This document shows positions 1 through 7,571 of a DNA stretch of 52,169 nt, piece by piece; the stretch's first letter is position 1; each line of letters starts with the position of its first letter. Under the pieces are notes generated by a model. That model made no database searches. It was not told the DNA's origin and was given only the letters and a program-made list of their open reading frames with translations. The DNA lies in assembly GCA_949284715.1 (NCBI GenBank), contig CASDWH010000011.1, positions 1 to 52,169 on the forward strand, read 5' to 3'. The position numbers were made by a program, and so were the translations under genes. The stretch is from an uncultured bacterium (GTDB lineage: Bacteria > Cyanobacteriota > Vampirovibrionia > Gastranaerophilales > Gastranaerophilaceae).

Positions 1-1608
1 AATATAGAAGATGATGATACCATCGGTGATGTCCTTCAAAAATTCCGCGATATCGGAGTTACTGCATACCTCGAAGACGGAGTAATAACCCTCCACAACG
101 GACTCGGGCAAATCCAAATCACAGGAGGTTCCTCTAACCTCGCCGATAACCTTAAACTCAATAACTCCGGCGTCGAACAGTGGATGCAAAACGATGAGGA
201 AATTACAGTCATATCAGATGAAGTCAGATACCTCTCCATCGTTAAATACGCCGATAACTCCACTACCCTCGAAACCCTCGATGTCGTGTCAGGGGACTTC
301 TCCCTCGGCGTCAACGGCGCTATCGTTAATATCTATGTCGATTCTACAGATACAATCCAGAATGTTATCTCAAGAGTTTCTCAAGCCACCAACGGCTCAG
401 TTACCGCCTCCCTTACCTCCGACGGCAGATTTACCCTCGAAGCCGCTGACGGCGTTGAACTGCTAATCGGTACCTCCACTGATACAACTAACATCGCTAC
501 TATCTTTAACTTAACCTCAAACGGCTCTAACAAAATCGTCGGCGAAACCTCTCTCTATAAAGCCTCCGCGGCCTCTAAAATTACACAGAGCGGCATATTC
601 AGGCTCGGTGATGTCACAGAAGGAACATTCACTATCGGCAACGCTGAGTTCACTATTACCTCCGAAACCACTATCTCCTCACTCGTTAACGAAATTAACA
701 GAAATGAAGCCGCTAACGCCTCCGCTTACTGGGATAATATCAACGGTAAACTCGTTATTACCTCTAACTCCCTCGGAGCATCTTACGTTAATATTCAATC
801 AGGTACAAGCAATATCGCTGAAATCTTCGGCTTGGTCACCGTTGATAACAACGTTGAAAGACTCGCTACCTACAACCAAGCTCTCGGTAATAACGCTATC
901 GTTACTATTAACGGCACTAGAATCGTCGCTACCTCTAATACCATCACAAGCGATGTTTCTAGAATCGAAGGGCTTACTGTTAACGTTAAAGAAGTTACTG
1001 AATCCGGTTACGTTACTATTACCGTCGAACGCGATACTCAGGGCATTATCGACGCCGTTCAGGAAACCCTCGACGCGTATAATACCCTAATCTCTGAACT
1101 TACCTCCGCATTGTCTATCTCCGGCGACCTCCACGGTGATACCGCACTCAACGGTCTTAAAAACCAGATTGTTTCTATGCTCACATCCAAAGGCACCAAC
1201 GGCACCACCAAGTTTAGAAACCTCGCTGCCGTAGGTATCTCCACTGAAGGCGCCAGCTCCTCCATGACCTCCGATATCTACTCGCTCTACCTCAATACCG
1301 AAAAATTCACTAACGCTCTCAACGAGTCCGAAAACGACGTTAAACTCCTACTTGTCGGTTCCGTCGATAACCCCGGTATCTTCACCAGAGTCGAAAACCT
1401 CATCGAAGAAATGCTCTCTTCTGCCGGATACTTCACTACAAAAAACAACTCCATCAACAGAGATATCGCTAACTACGATACGCAAATCGCTAAAGCCTCC
1501 GCTAAAGTCGACTTCTACAAGTCCATGCTCGAAAACAAATTCTCCAATATGGAACTCCTATACTCTAATATGAGATCTAATTACTCTAACTTCTTCTCCG
1601 GAATTTAA
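1..1608 (+). CDS. fliD: FliD, flagellar filament cap (hook-associated protein 2), 5' truncated by the window
   Basis: The frame is open from the first base without a start, so the N-terminus lies upstream and 535 residues are visible. FliD caps the growing flagellar filament and assists flagellin folding outside the cell. The sequence shows at least two copies of the flagellin-hook-IN type motif (GAIVNIYVDSTDTI then later GTFTIGNAEFTI, each followed by a short helix), long Ser/Thr/Asn-rich beta domains, and a C-terminal helical segment ending SNMRSNYSNFFSGI, as in FliD C-terminal domains. Start ATG at 184 is only an internal methionine. Codon use is strikingly C-ending (CTC, AAC, TCC, ACC, ATC), unlike every other gene here, which suggests high expression selection or transfer. 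It converges with the next gene with only four bases between stops. Function is fairly sure; exact N-terminal extent cannot be seen. Confidence 0.85.
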   Translation, partial: NIEDDDTIGDVLQKFRDIGVTAYLEDGVITLHNGLGQIQITGGSSNLADNLKLNNSGVEQWMQNDEEITVISDEVRYLSIVKYADNSTTLETLDVVSGDFSLGVNGAIVNIYVDSTDTIQNVISRVSQATNGSVTASLTSDGRFTLEAADGVELLIGTSTDTTNIATIFNLTSNGSNKIVGETSLYKASAASKITQSGIFRLGDVTEGTFTIGNAEFTITSETTISSLVNEINRNEAANASAYWDNINGKLVITSNSLGASYVNIQSGTSNIAEIFGLVTVDNNVERLATYNQALGNNAIVTINGTRIVATSNTITSDVSRIEGLTVNVKEVTESGYVTITVERDTQGIIDAVQETLDAYNTLISELTSALSISGDLHGDTALNGLKNQIVSMLTSKGTNGTTKFRNLAAVGISTEGASSSMTSDIYSLYLNTEKFTNALNESENDVKLLLVGSVDNPGIFTRVENLIEEMLSSAGYFTTKNNSINRDIANYDTQIAKASAKVDFYKSMLENKFSNMELLYSNMRSNYSNFFSGI

Positions 1609-1612
1609 TAAA

Positions 1613-2800
1613 TTATACTGATGAAGATTGTTTGATAAAGTTTTTATGTCTTCTTCTTGTAAAATAGTTTGTCATGCCGGCAACAAAAAATCCCATTATT
1701 CCTATTCCGAAAATGTACGGAACTCCTGCTACTAAAACTTTCTGTCCTGCAAGTCTTTTGAATTCTTTGGAAATATTTGTTTTATTTGATTTTGCCAGTT
1801 CTGCTGCTTTCTTTTCCAGTTCTTTGAAATTCGGAGAGCTGTAATCCTTATTAATAACATCTTTGCAATAACCAAATTTGTTAAGTAGTTTTTTAAACCC
1901 TTTATCAAAAAGTTCTCCGCCTGTAATTATATAAAATCCTACGAGTGGAAAGCGTGAAGCTGTTTCTAATAAATTTTCTTTTCCTCTGTCTGCCGATGAA
2001 CCGAAGTACCCTAACCCTCCAATTCCTACGCAGGCTGTAAGCTGTCCTTTGCTCATTGCAAGTTTCCCGTTTTCGGAATTAAAATCCTGGCTAAAATATT
2101 TGTTCACAAAACTGGCTCTTTTTTGATTTTTTCTAAATAATTTATCGCCAGGCGTTATGATAAATTCGCTTAATTGTTGTAATTTTTTTGAGTCCTTACC
2201 TCTTAGAGCCATTAAAATGCTTAACCCCAGCAGTCCACCGTAGATAGCTCCAGCCATTCCTATCTTATGTTTAGCGCTTTTTTCAACACGTTCTTGCTGC
2301 TCTTTATTCTCTTCATTCTTTTCAAGTGATGCGATATTCTGAAAATCGCTCTTATTAAAAACTTTGAGTGTAAACAGGTTTTTTAAATAGCTTAAGGAAA
2401 ATTCAGCAAGCGGAATCAGCATTGTAGAAAGAGCTATAGCAGCTTTTACCGGTGCGATTTTCTTTCTTACTACAGGTGTCATGCCGCTCAATTCTTTAAA
2501 AGATTTTGCAACAAGCTCTTTTTCTCCTGAATTAAGGCCTTTAGAAAATATTTTTCTTGCAATTTTTTCACCAAGAACAGCAGGCCCCAAATATACAATA
2601 GCGTTTTCTGATAATTCCAGAAATACATTTTCTGCTAAATCTTCTTTACTCCTTGAAAATGTTACTTTTGGCGCAAGACAAGTTCCTGTATCCTGTATAA
2701 GCCTTGAAGCTGACAGGCCGGAGGCACTTTCCTGATACGATACAAATTTTGATGCTGTTTTTAGGGGGTTGGATAATGTATTTATTAAGCTGACTGACAT
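1613..2800 (-). CDS. Multi-span membrane protein of unknown function
   Basis: I do not recognise a named family. The 395-residue protein starts with a methionine preceded by AAGGAGAAAAAT, a good ribosome site; an upstream in-frame methionine 26 codons earlier lies beyond a terminator hairpin and is unlikely to be used. Hydrophobic segments occur around IALSTMLIPLAEFSL, AGAIYGGLLGLSILMAL, GQLTACVGIGGLGYFG and VLVAGVPYIFGIGIMGFF, separated by lysine-rich stretches, so it is probably an inner-membrane protein with four or more spans. The style (long polar N-terminus, central glycine-rich spans, lysine-rich loops) resembles the unknown membrane proteins encoded near 12 kb and 43 kb, and I infer a lineage-specific group. 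Neighbours are fliD (convergent) and ferritin (same strand, separate unit). Confidence 0.6.
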   Translation of the reverse strand: MSVSLINTLSNPLKTASKFVSYQESASGLSASRLIQDTGTCLAPKVTFSRSKEDLAENVFLELSENAIVYLGPAVLGEKIARKIFSKGLNSGEKELVAKSFKELSGMTPVVRKKIAPVKAAIALSTMLIPLAEFSLSYLKNLFTLKVFNKSDFQNIASLEKNEENKEQQERVEKSAKHKIGMAGAIYGGLLGLSILMALRGKDSKKLQQLSEFIITPGDKLFRKNQKRASFVNKYFSQDFNSENGKLAMSKGQLTACVGIGGLGYFGSSADRGKENLLETASRFPLVGFYIITGGELFDKGFKKLLNKFGYCKDVINKDYSSPNFKELEKKAAELAKSNKTNISKEFKRLAGQKVLVAGVPYIFGIGIMGFFVAGMTNYFTRRRHKNFIKQSSSV

Positions 2801-2816
2801 ATTTTTCTCCTTGACT

Positions 2817-2851
2817 AAAAAATAAACCTGAACAATTTTTTGTACAGGTTT
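2817..2851 (-). terminator. Rho-independent terminator behind ferritin
   Basis: On the minus strand a 12-pair stem with one mismatch (arms AAACCTGTACAA and TTGTTCAGGTTT, loop AAAA) is followed by ATTTTTTA. It lies after the ferritin stop and just before the ribosome site of the next minus-strand gene, so it separates the two units. It could also act as an attenuator for that gene. Confidence 0.6.
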
Positions 2852-2993
2852 ATCTTTATCAAGAATTCTATAAAGCAACCTGTACTGACTACAGGCGCCA
2901 CCAATAATTATTATTTCTATTAGTCTTTATGTATCTCATATTCTGATATTTACACAAAGGAATATATTTGTCAATATATCAGCCGTATATAAT

Positions 2994-3503
2994 TTAGGCG
3001 ATGACCGGTGCAACAAATGTTCTTGCAGCCAATTCTTTATCAAGCATAAATAATGCCTGTGTATCATTGCCTATTAATTTTAATGTCGCAAGAACGCCGC
3101 CTACGTTAGATTCCTCTTCGACCTGTTCTTTTAAATACCAGTCAAGAAAGGATAATGCTGCTCTATCTTTTACTTCTTCGGCAACATCCATTAATGCATT
3201 AATCCTTGATGTAACGTATTCTTCGTGTTCAAGTACATGTTCAAAAACTTCAAGAGGTGATTCCCAATCATGACGGGGTTTGTCTATTTGTCCGAGTTCT
3301 ACACGTCCCCCTCTTTCAATTACATAATCAAACATTCCCATCGCGTGGGCGTGTTCTTCTTGAACTTGTACATCCATCCAGTTTACAAAACCTTGTAAAT
3401 TCTTATCAGCGAAATATGCTTTCATTGATAGGTACAAATATTCTGAATATAATTCTGCATTTATTTGTTCATTAAATGCTTTGTTCATTTTTTCTGATAA
3501 CAT
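2994..3503 (-). CDS. ftnA: Bacterial non-haem ferritin
   Basis: Cytoplasmic iron-storage protein that oxidises Fe2+ and stores it as mineral in a 24-subunit shell. At 169 residues it is the normal length. Ferroxidase-centre residues sit at canonical positions: Glu17 (INAELYSEY), Glu50 and His53 (QEEHAHAM), Glu94 (LEHEEY) and the Glu cluster of KEQVEEESN near residue 128. The start is supported by GGAGC eight to nine bases upstream. It is transcribed alone: a terminator follows, and a structured 300-base gap precedes. Together with rubrerythrin elsewhere in the window it fits iron and peroxide handling in an oxygen-sensitive organism. Confidence 0.95.
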   Translation of the reverse strand: MLSEKMNKAFNEQINAELYSEYLYLSMKAYFADKNLQGFVNWMDVQVQEEHAHAMGMFDYVIERGGRVELGQIDKPRHDWESPLEVFEHVLEHEEYVTSRINALMDVAEEVKDRAALSFLDWYLKEQVEEESNVGGVLATLKLIGNDTQALFMLDKELAARTFVAPVIA

Positions 3504-3566
3504 AGCGGCTCCTTTCTTTCTAATTGTATTTTAATACTTAAATTTTTATTGTTAAGTGAGAATGTG

Positions 3567-3714
3567 AAAAAAAGTCGAAAAATGACAATTTTTCGACTTT
3601 TTTAAATCCGATTTTAGGTGTATGTACATCAGGTTGTGCGCTATCCTGCGCACAACCTGATGTGAAACCGTTCCCCGGAGTTTGCGGAAAAATATATATT
3701 CCCCCCGCAAACTC
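3567..3714. other. Three consecutive strong hairpins in the 320-base ferritin upstream gap
   Basis: The gap between the divergent ferritin gene and the next plus-strand gene holds three inverted repeats. First, 3568-3603: a 16-pair A/T-capped stem around GTCG with runs of A and T on both sides, terminator-like in both directions. Second, 3626-3641 with 3648-3663: a perfect 16-pair stem, arm ACATCAGGTTGTGCGC, loop of six. Third, 3678-3687 with 3705-3714: a perfect ten-pair stem, arm GAGTTTGCGG. The second and third are richer in G+C than the surroundings. Read on the minus strand, two GC-rich hairpins followed by a T-tailed hairpin looks like a small RNA with its own terminator. Either that or a REP-like repeat; no protein is encoded. 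Confidence 0.55.
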
Positions 3715-3779
3715 AAGTGCTAAACATATTATTAAGTTTTGTTACAAATGTACAGGTTATTGAAATCAGGGTTTTTATT

Positions 3780-3807
3780 TTGACTTTATATATATGTAAG
3801 ATATGTT
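3780..3807 (+). promoter_or_regulatory. Probable sigma-70-type promoter for the Cys-tailed small protein
   Basis: TTGACT at 3780-3785, a 16-base spacer and TATGTT at 3802-3807. Expected start is near 3814, followed by AGAGGATATTTAAA and the ATG, so the message has a short leader with a ribosome site. Confidence 0.45.
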
Positions 3808-3822
3808 AAGAGGATATTTAAA

Positions 3823-4197
3823 ATGGCACTAGGTACATCAAGTTTTGGAACAATTCTTCAAGCCGCATCAAACGAAAATAATTATACAAACGCAGTAGCA
3901 AATGTTGAGAATTACTCACCAGTTATTGCCTCTGAAGGTTCTCCAGTAGAAACAGCAGGTTCAATAGCCTGGGGCGGATTTGATGTCTGCGAATTTTCTA
4001 CAACAACACCGGTTGATTATTCTGCATATTCAACACCTCCTGTTGAAACGGCCGGTTCAATTGCTTCTTCATCTGTCGGCGGATTCACTACAGGCGGTAT
4101 GTCCGGCGGTATATCATGCGGTGCTGTATCAACAGCTTCTGTATCAACAGTTTCATCAAGCGCTTCTTGCGGCAGTTCGTGTTCATATTCCTGTTAA
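3823..4197 (+). CDS. Small Ser/Gly/Ala-rich protein with a cysteine tail, function unknown
   Basis: 124 residues, no recognisable family and no hydrophobic signal peptide. It carries a nine-residue motif twice (PVETAGSIA at about residues 45-53 and 73-81), each copy followed by a Gly-Gly-Phe, then a low-complexity Ser/Val/Ala region ending CGSSCSYSC. Cysteines are nearly all in the last third. That shape (leader-like first half, Ser/Thr/Cys-rich core) is reminiscent of modified-peptide precursors or of bacterial coat/structural proteins, but no maturase is adjacent, so this is only a possibility. Start is supported by AGAGG and a promoter; a strong terminator follows directly, so the gene is transcribed alone. 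Confidence 0.7.
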   Translation: MALGTSSFGTILQAASNENNYTNAVANVENYSPVIASEGSPVETAGSIAWGGFDVCEFSTTTPVDYSAYSTPPVETAGSIASSSVGGFTTGGMSGGISCGAVSTASVSTVSSSASCGSSCSYSC

Positions 4198-4212
4198 TAA
4201 TTACAAGTTAAT

Positions 4213-4246
4213 AAAAAAGGCTCTAAATTATTTTAGAGCCTTTTTT
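4213..4246. terminator. Bidirectional Rho-independent terminator
   Basis: Stem AAAAAAGGCTCTAAA / TTTAGAGCCTTTTTT with an AT loop, flanked by A and T runs on opposite sides. It serves the plus-strand Cys-tailed gene and the convergent minus-strand gene that ends at 4249. Confidence 0.9.
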
Positions 4247-4248
4247 AT

Positions 4249-4866
4249 TTATTCATAACGAAAATTTAGGGTATCGTAGTGTTTACCGTTATCATAGTAG
4301 GTTGTCATCCTGAACGGTGTAAAATCAATTAACAGAATGTATACTGCTATATCCATACTATCAATAAATTCATAGTATTTTGTGTAAATATGGTTATTAA
4401 TATTTTCTGATGATGAATATTTAATAATCCGGTTGGTTAAGTCATTGCTTATTACGCTTGTATCCCCGTTTGTGTAGTGGCATAAATTGGAATTGTCTGT
4501 AACGTCAATACTCTTGCCGTATTTTTCTTCATCAAGTTTAAAATCACTATTTGTTGTGAATTCAAATATCGTTCCGTTTTTGCCGTAGAGTTTAAGCGAT
4601 AAGCCGTCTGGGCCTGAAATTATTTCATAAATATTCTCTTCTATCTGGACTATTTCGCGGTCGGAAATATTTACATTAATACTCCATACATTTTTTTTGC
4701 TGTTATAATCTTCTTCTCTGGTTACTAAACTTGTTTTGCAAGTATCAATTGATTTTGTAAGGTTAATGTCATAAATTTCTCTGATATCATTTAGTCTTGG
4801 AAACTCCTTTTTATCAAAATCTATACTGTGTCCGTCAATAACCATTAACTCGTCTGTGTTCGTCAT
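4249..4866 (-). CDS. Hypothetical protein, no family recognised
   Basis: 205 residues, acidic and Asp/Asn-rich, with no signal peptide and no clear membrane segment; a weak hydrophobic stretch (DIAVYILLIDF) is near the C-terminus. The pattern of alternating short beta strands (IVQIEENIYEIISG, LSLKLYGKNGTIFEF) suggests a beta-rich globular protein. The start is backed by AGGAAGG upstream. It lies alone between a bidirectional terminator and the divergent transporter gene. No function is proposed. Confidence 0.65.
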   Translation of the reverse strand: MTNTDELMVIDGHSIDFDKKEFPRLNDIREIYDINLTKSIDTCKTSLVTREEDYNSKKNVWSINVNISDREIVQIEENIYEIISGPDGLSLKLYGKNGTIFEFTTNSDFKLDEEKYGKSIDVTDNSNLCHYTNGDTSVISNDLTNRIIKYSSSENINNHIYTKYYEFIDSMDIAVYILLIDFTPFRMTTYYDNGKHYDTLNFRYE

Positions 4867-4925
4867 AAATATAATTCCTTCCTAGTTTATATACCACATT
4901 TTTATTAATTTATATCATCGGTTTA

Positions 4926-4954
4926 TTGTATTCCTCTTTTATCTTTGATATAAT
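4926..4954 (+). promoter_or_regulatory. Promoter of the AI-2E-type transporter operon
   Basis: TTGTAT (4926-4931), a 17-base spacer and TATAAT (4949-4954). The leader is short and contains AAAAAAGGAGC before the ATG at 4976. Confidence 0.65.
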
Positions 4955-4975
4955 CTACAAAAAAAGGAGCGGGAT

Positions 4976-6007
4976 ATGTCGTTGTCTGTATTAAGAGAGT
5001 ATATTTCGGTGAAAAATATTGTTGTGTTTGCGCTGATTCTGGTTGCGTTGTGGTTTTTGTCGCAGGTTAGCAATGTGATAATGCTGTTTTTTGCCTCTTA
5101 CGTAATTGCCTGTTCGTTTAATCCTATGGTTAATAAACTGGAAAAGAAAATGAAACGTCCGTTAGCCGTTGGATTATTACTTTTAGCGTTAGTGGTCGTT
5201 TTATTTATTTTATTTATTCCGGTTATTTTATCGTATGAACAAATCAAAATTTTATTCCAGCACTTGCCGGAACACATAATAAAGTTAAAAACCTATATAA
5301 TGAATATGAATATCTTGGGTTATAAGCTGACTGCACTGGTTGATACCTCCTCTTTGTTTCAGCATGCATCAGAATTTATTTCTGATTTTGTTAACCGCTC
5401 TATAACGATTACTATGAGTGTGGCTTCCGCACTTGTTAATTTCTTTGCATTTTGTTTGATTACTTACTATTTTATGCTGGATGAAGCCCATATTAAAAAT
5501 GCTATTGTAAAGCTTTTCCCTAAAAAAGACGGTAAAAACGTAAGTGATATACTTGAAACAATTTCTAAAAAAATCGGCGGCTATGTGTTTGCACAGATTG
5601 TTACAATGGCTGCTGTGGGGTTTATATTCACTGTTGCACTTCTGCTAATGCGTGTTGATTACGCCTTAATTCTTGGGGTAATTACCGGTGTACTGGATAT
5701 TGTACCTGTTGTCGGGCCATTTATTGCCTATGTTATTGCTCTCGCCGTATGCTGGCAGATGGGAATCCCTATCCTTATCGGTATAACTGCTGCATTTATT
5801 TTTGCACAATGGGCTGAAAATAACCTTCTTCGTCCATATATCTTTTCTAAATTTATGGATTTGCACCCGCTTGTAATATTCTTTTCATTACTTGTTACTG
5901 CTAAATTTCTGGGTGTTATAGGAGTTATCTTTGCTCCTGCTATTGCGGCTACGGTTTGTGTTCTGGTTGATGAATTATATATAAAGAATATTAATAATGA
6001 AGAGTAG
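4976..6007 (+). CDS. AI-2E family (PerM/TqsA-like) membrane transporter
   Basis: 343-residue inner-membrane protein. The family has about eight spans, and members export AI-2 or act as Na+/H+ antiporters, so the substrate cannot be told. Two spans at the N-terminus (around residues 12-50 and 60-85) are followed by a soluble loop, then a cluster of spans from about 145 onward. The family signature DxxPxxGP is present as DIVPVVGPFIAY, and ENNLLRPYIFSK matches the conserved C-terminal block. The start has a strong GGAG site. Its last codons overlap the following radical-SAM gene by 11 bases, so the two are cotranscribed. Confidence 0.88.
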   Translation: MSLSVLREYISVKNIVVFALILVALWFLSQVSNVIMLFFASYVIACSFNPMVNKLEKKMKRPLAVGLLLLALVVVLFILFIPVILSYEQIKILFQHLPEHIIKLKTYIMNMNILGYKLTALVDTSSLFQHASEFISDFVNRSITITMSVASALVNFFAFCLITYYFMLDEAHIKNAIVKLFPKKDGKNVSDILETISKKIGGYVFAQIVTMAAVGFIFTVALLLMRVDYALILGVITGVLDIVPVVGPFIAYVIALAVCWQMGIPILIGITAAFIFAQWAENNLLRPYIFSKFMDLHPLVIFFSLLVTAKFLGVIGVIFAPAIAATVCVLVDELYIKNINNEE

Positions 6008-7547
6008 TCCGGATGATAAATTTTTATACACTCCTGTAAGAGCGGATAAATCCTCTTATAATCTTGTAATGGCGTTTCCGGGGCCTGAAAGTTTTGCTCT
6101 GTCCTCGCTTGGCTACCTCTGGTTATGTAAACTTATGGAGGAAAGGGCTGATGTTAATGTTTTCTCTGCTGCATTAGATACAATTGATAAAAATACTGCA
6201 CCTCCTTCTGTGGATGCAATTGCCTTTTCTGTTTCTTTTGAAACGGATATTATGAGCGTTTTTGAATTTCTTGAAAAGCTAAAAATACCTGTATTTGCTA
6301 AAGACAGGGAACATATAACAGTTTTTGCCGGCGGGCCGGTTATAACTTCTAATCCGGCACCTTTTATCGAATTCTTTGATTTCTTTTTAATAGGTGATGG
6401 AGAGGAGCTTTTAAACAGTGTTACTGATGTTTTGATTGAAAATAGGCAATCGTCTAAAAAAGAGTTGTTGTTAAAACTTGCTGATATTGAAGGTGTTTAT
6501 GTTCCGCTATTGAAAAACAAGGTAAAAAAAGTTACCCATAAAATAAAAGATTGCGTTTTTACTCCTGTTATCAGTTCAAAGTCGTTTTTTGAAAATACCT
6601 TTATTGTTGAAGTTGAGAGAGGCTGCTACAACCGCTGCGGTTTTTGTCTTGCTTCTTATTTAAACTTACCGGTGCGTTTTGTCCCGTATCAGGATATTAT
6701 AGACAAAATAGATTTGGGCCTTAAATATACTGATAAAATAGCTCTTTTAGGCGCACAAATCAGTGCGCATCCGGATTTTGATAAAATATGCAGGTATGTT
6801 ATTTCAAGGATTGAAGCAGGAGAAAAAATTAATCTCAATTTTTCTTCTTTGAGGGTTGATGCAATTACTCCTGATGTTTTGCATTTACTTAAACTTTCCG
6901 GTCAAAAAACATTTACGATTGCAATTGAGGCTGCGACGGAAAAATTAAGAAAACAGATAAATAAGAATATAACTGAAGAGCAAATATTTAGTGCTGTTAG
7001 ACTTGCCTCTGAAGCCGGGTTAAAAGGTATAAAATTTTATTGCATGATAGGGCTGCCTGATGAACAAGATTCTGATATAAGTGCGTTTATTGAGTTAGGC
7101 AGAAAAATTAAACAGTTTTATAAAAAAATGGATTTAACGTTTTCTTTTTCATCATTTATTCCCAAGCCTCATACCCCGTTTCAGTGGACTGCAAGAGAAA
7201 AATCTTCATCGCTTGATAAAAAAGAAAAATATCTTACTAAAGAACTTGCTAAAATAGGTGTGAAATCTAAATTTACAAGTTTTAAATGGGATTATTACCA
7301 GACGCTTATTTCCAGAGGTGATGAAACTCTTTCACCGTATTTGTACAGGGTTTACCAGCTCGGTGGTAAACTAGGCGCTTATAAAACGGCGGCAAAAGAG
7401 TTAAAAATTGATACGGATTATTTTGTAACCAGAGAGTTTAAATGTGATGAAAAATTGCCCTGGGATAATATTATTATTCAAAATCCGGGGGTAGAATTTC
7501 TAAAAAAGGAACGTGACCGGTTGATGAATATTTCTAGTTTGGAGTAA
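5997..7547 (+). CDS. B12-binding-domain radical SAM protein
   Basis: 516 residues. The N-terminal third has the Rossmann-like pattern of cobalamin-binding radical SAM enzymes (ITVFAGGPVITSNPAP, then FFLIGDGEELL). The radical SAM core follows, with the [4Fe-4S] motif CxxxCxxC at Cys210, Cys214 and Cys217 (ERGCYNRCGFC). Later blocks FTIAIEAATEKLRKQINK and FYCMIGLPDEQDSD match the SAM-barrel region of the MiaB/Elp3-like superfamily. Members of this type act in tRNA or cofactor modification or as methyltransferases; the substrate is not evident. The start overlaps the transporter end, implying translational coupling. Confidence 0.85.
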   Translation: MKSSPDDKFLYTPVRADKSSYNLVMAFPGPESFALSSLGYLWLCKLMEERADVNVFSAALDTIDKNTAPPSVDAIAFSVSFETDIMSVFEFLEKLKIPVFAKDREHITVFAGGPVITSNPAPFIEFFDFFLIGDGEELLNSVTDVLIENRQSSKKELLLKLADIEGVYVPLLKNKVKKVTHKIKDCVFTPVISSKSFFENTFIVEVERGCYNRCGFCLASYLNLPVRFVPYQDIIDKIDLGLKYTDKIALLGAQISAHPDFDKICRYVISRIEAGEKINLNFSSLRVDAITPDVLHLLKLSGQKTFTIAIEAATEKLRKQINKNITEEQIFSAVRLASEAGLKGIKFYCMIGLPDEQDSDISAFIELGRKIKQFYKKMDLTFSFSSFIPKPHTPFQWTAREKSSSLDKKEKYLTKELAKIGVKSKFTSFKWDYYQTLISRGDETLSPYLYRVYQLGGKLGAYKTAAKELKIDTDYFVTREFKCDEKLPWDNIIIQNPGVEFLKKERDRLMNISSLE

Positions 7548-7571
7548 AATATATTCTGAGGAGAGTAAAAT

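Noticed and set aside
608-1090. Alternative-frame reading frames inside fliD
   Set aside because: Pro/Leu-rich shadows produced by the C-ending codon bias of fliD.
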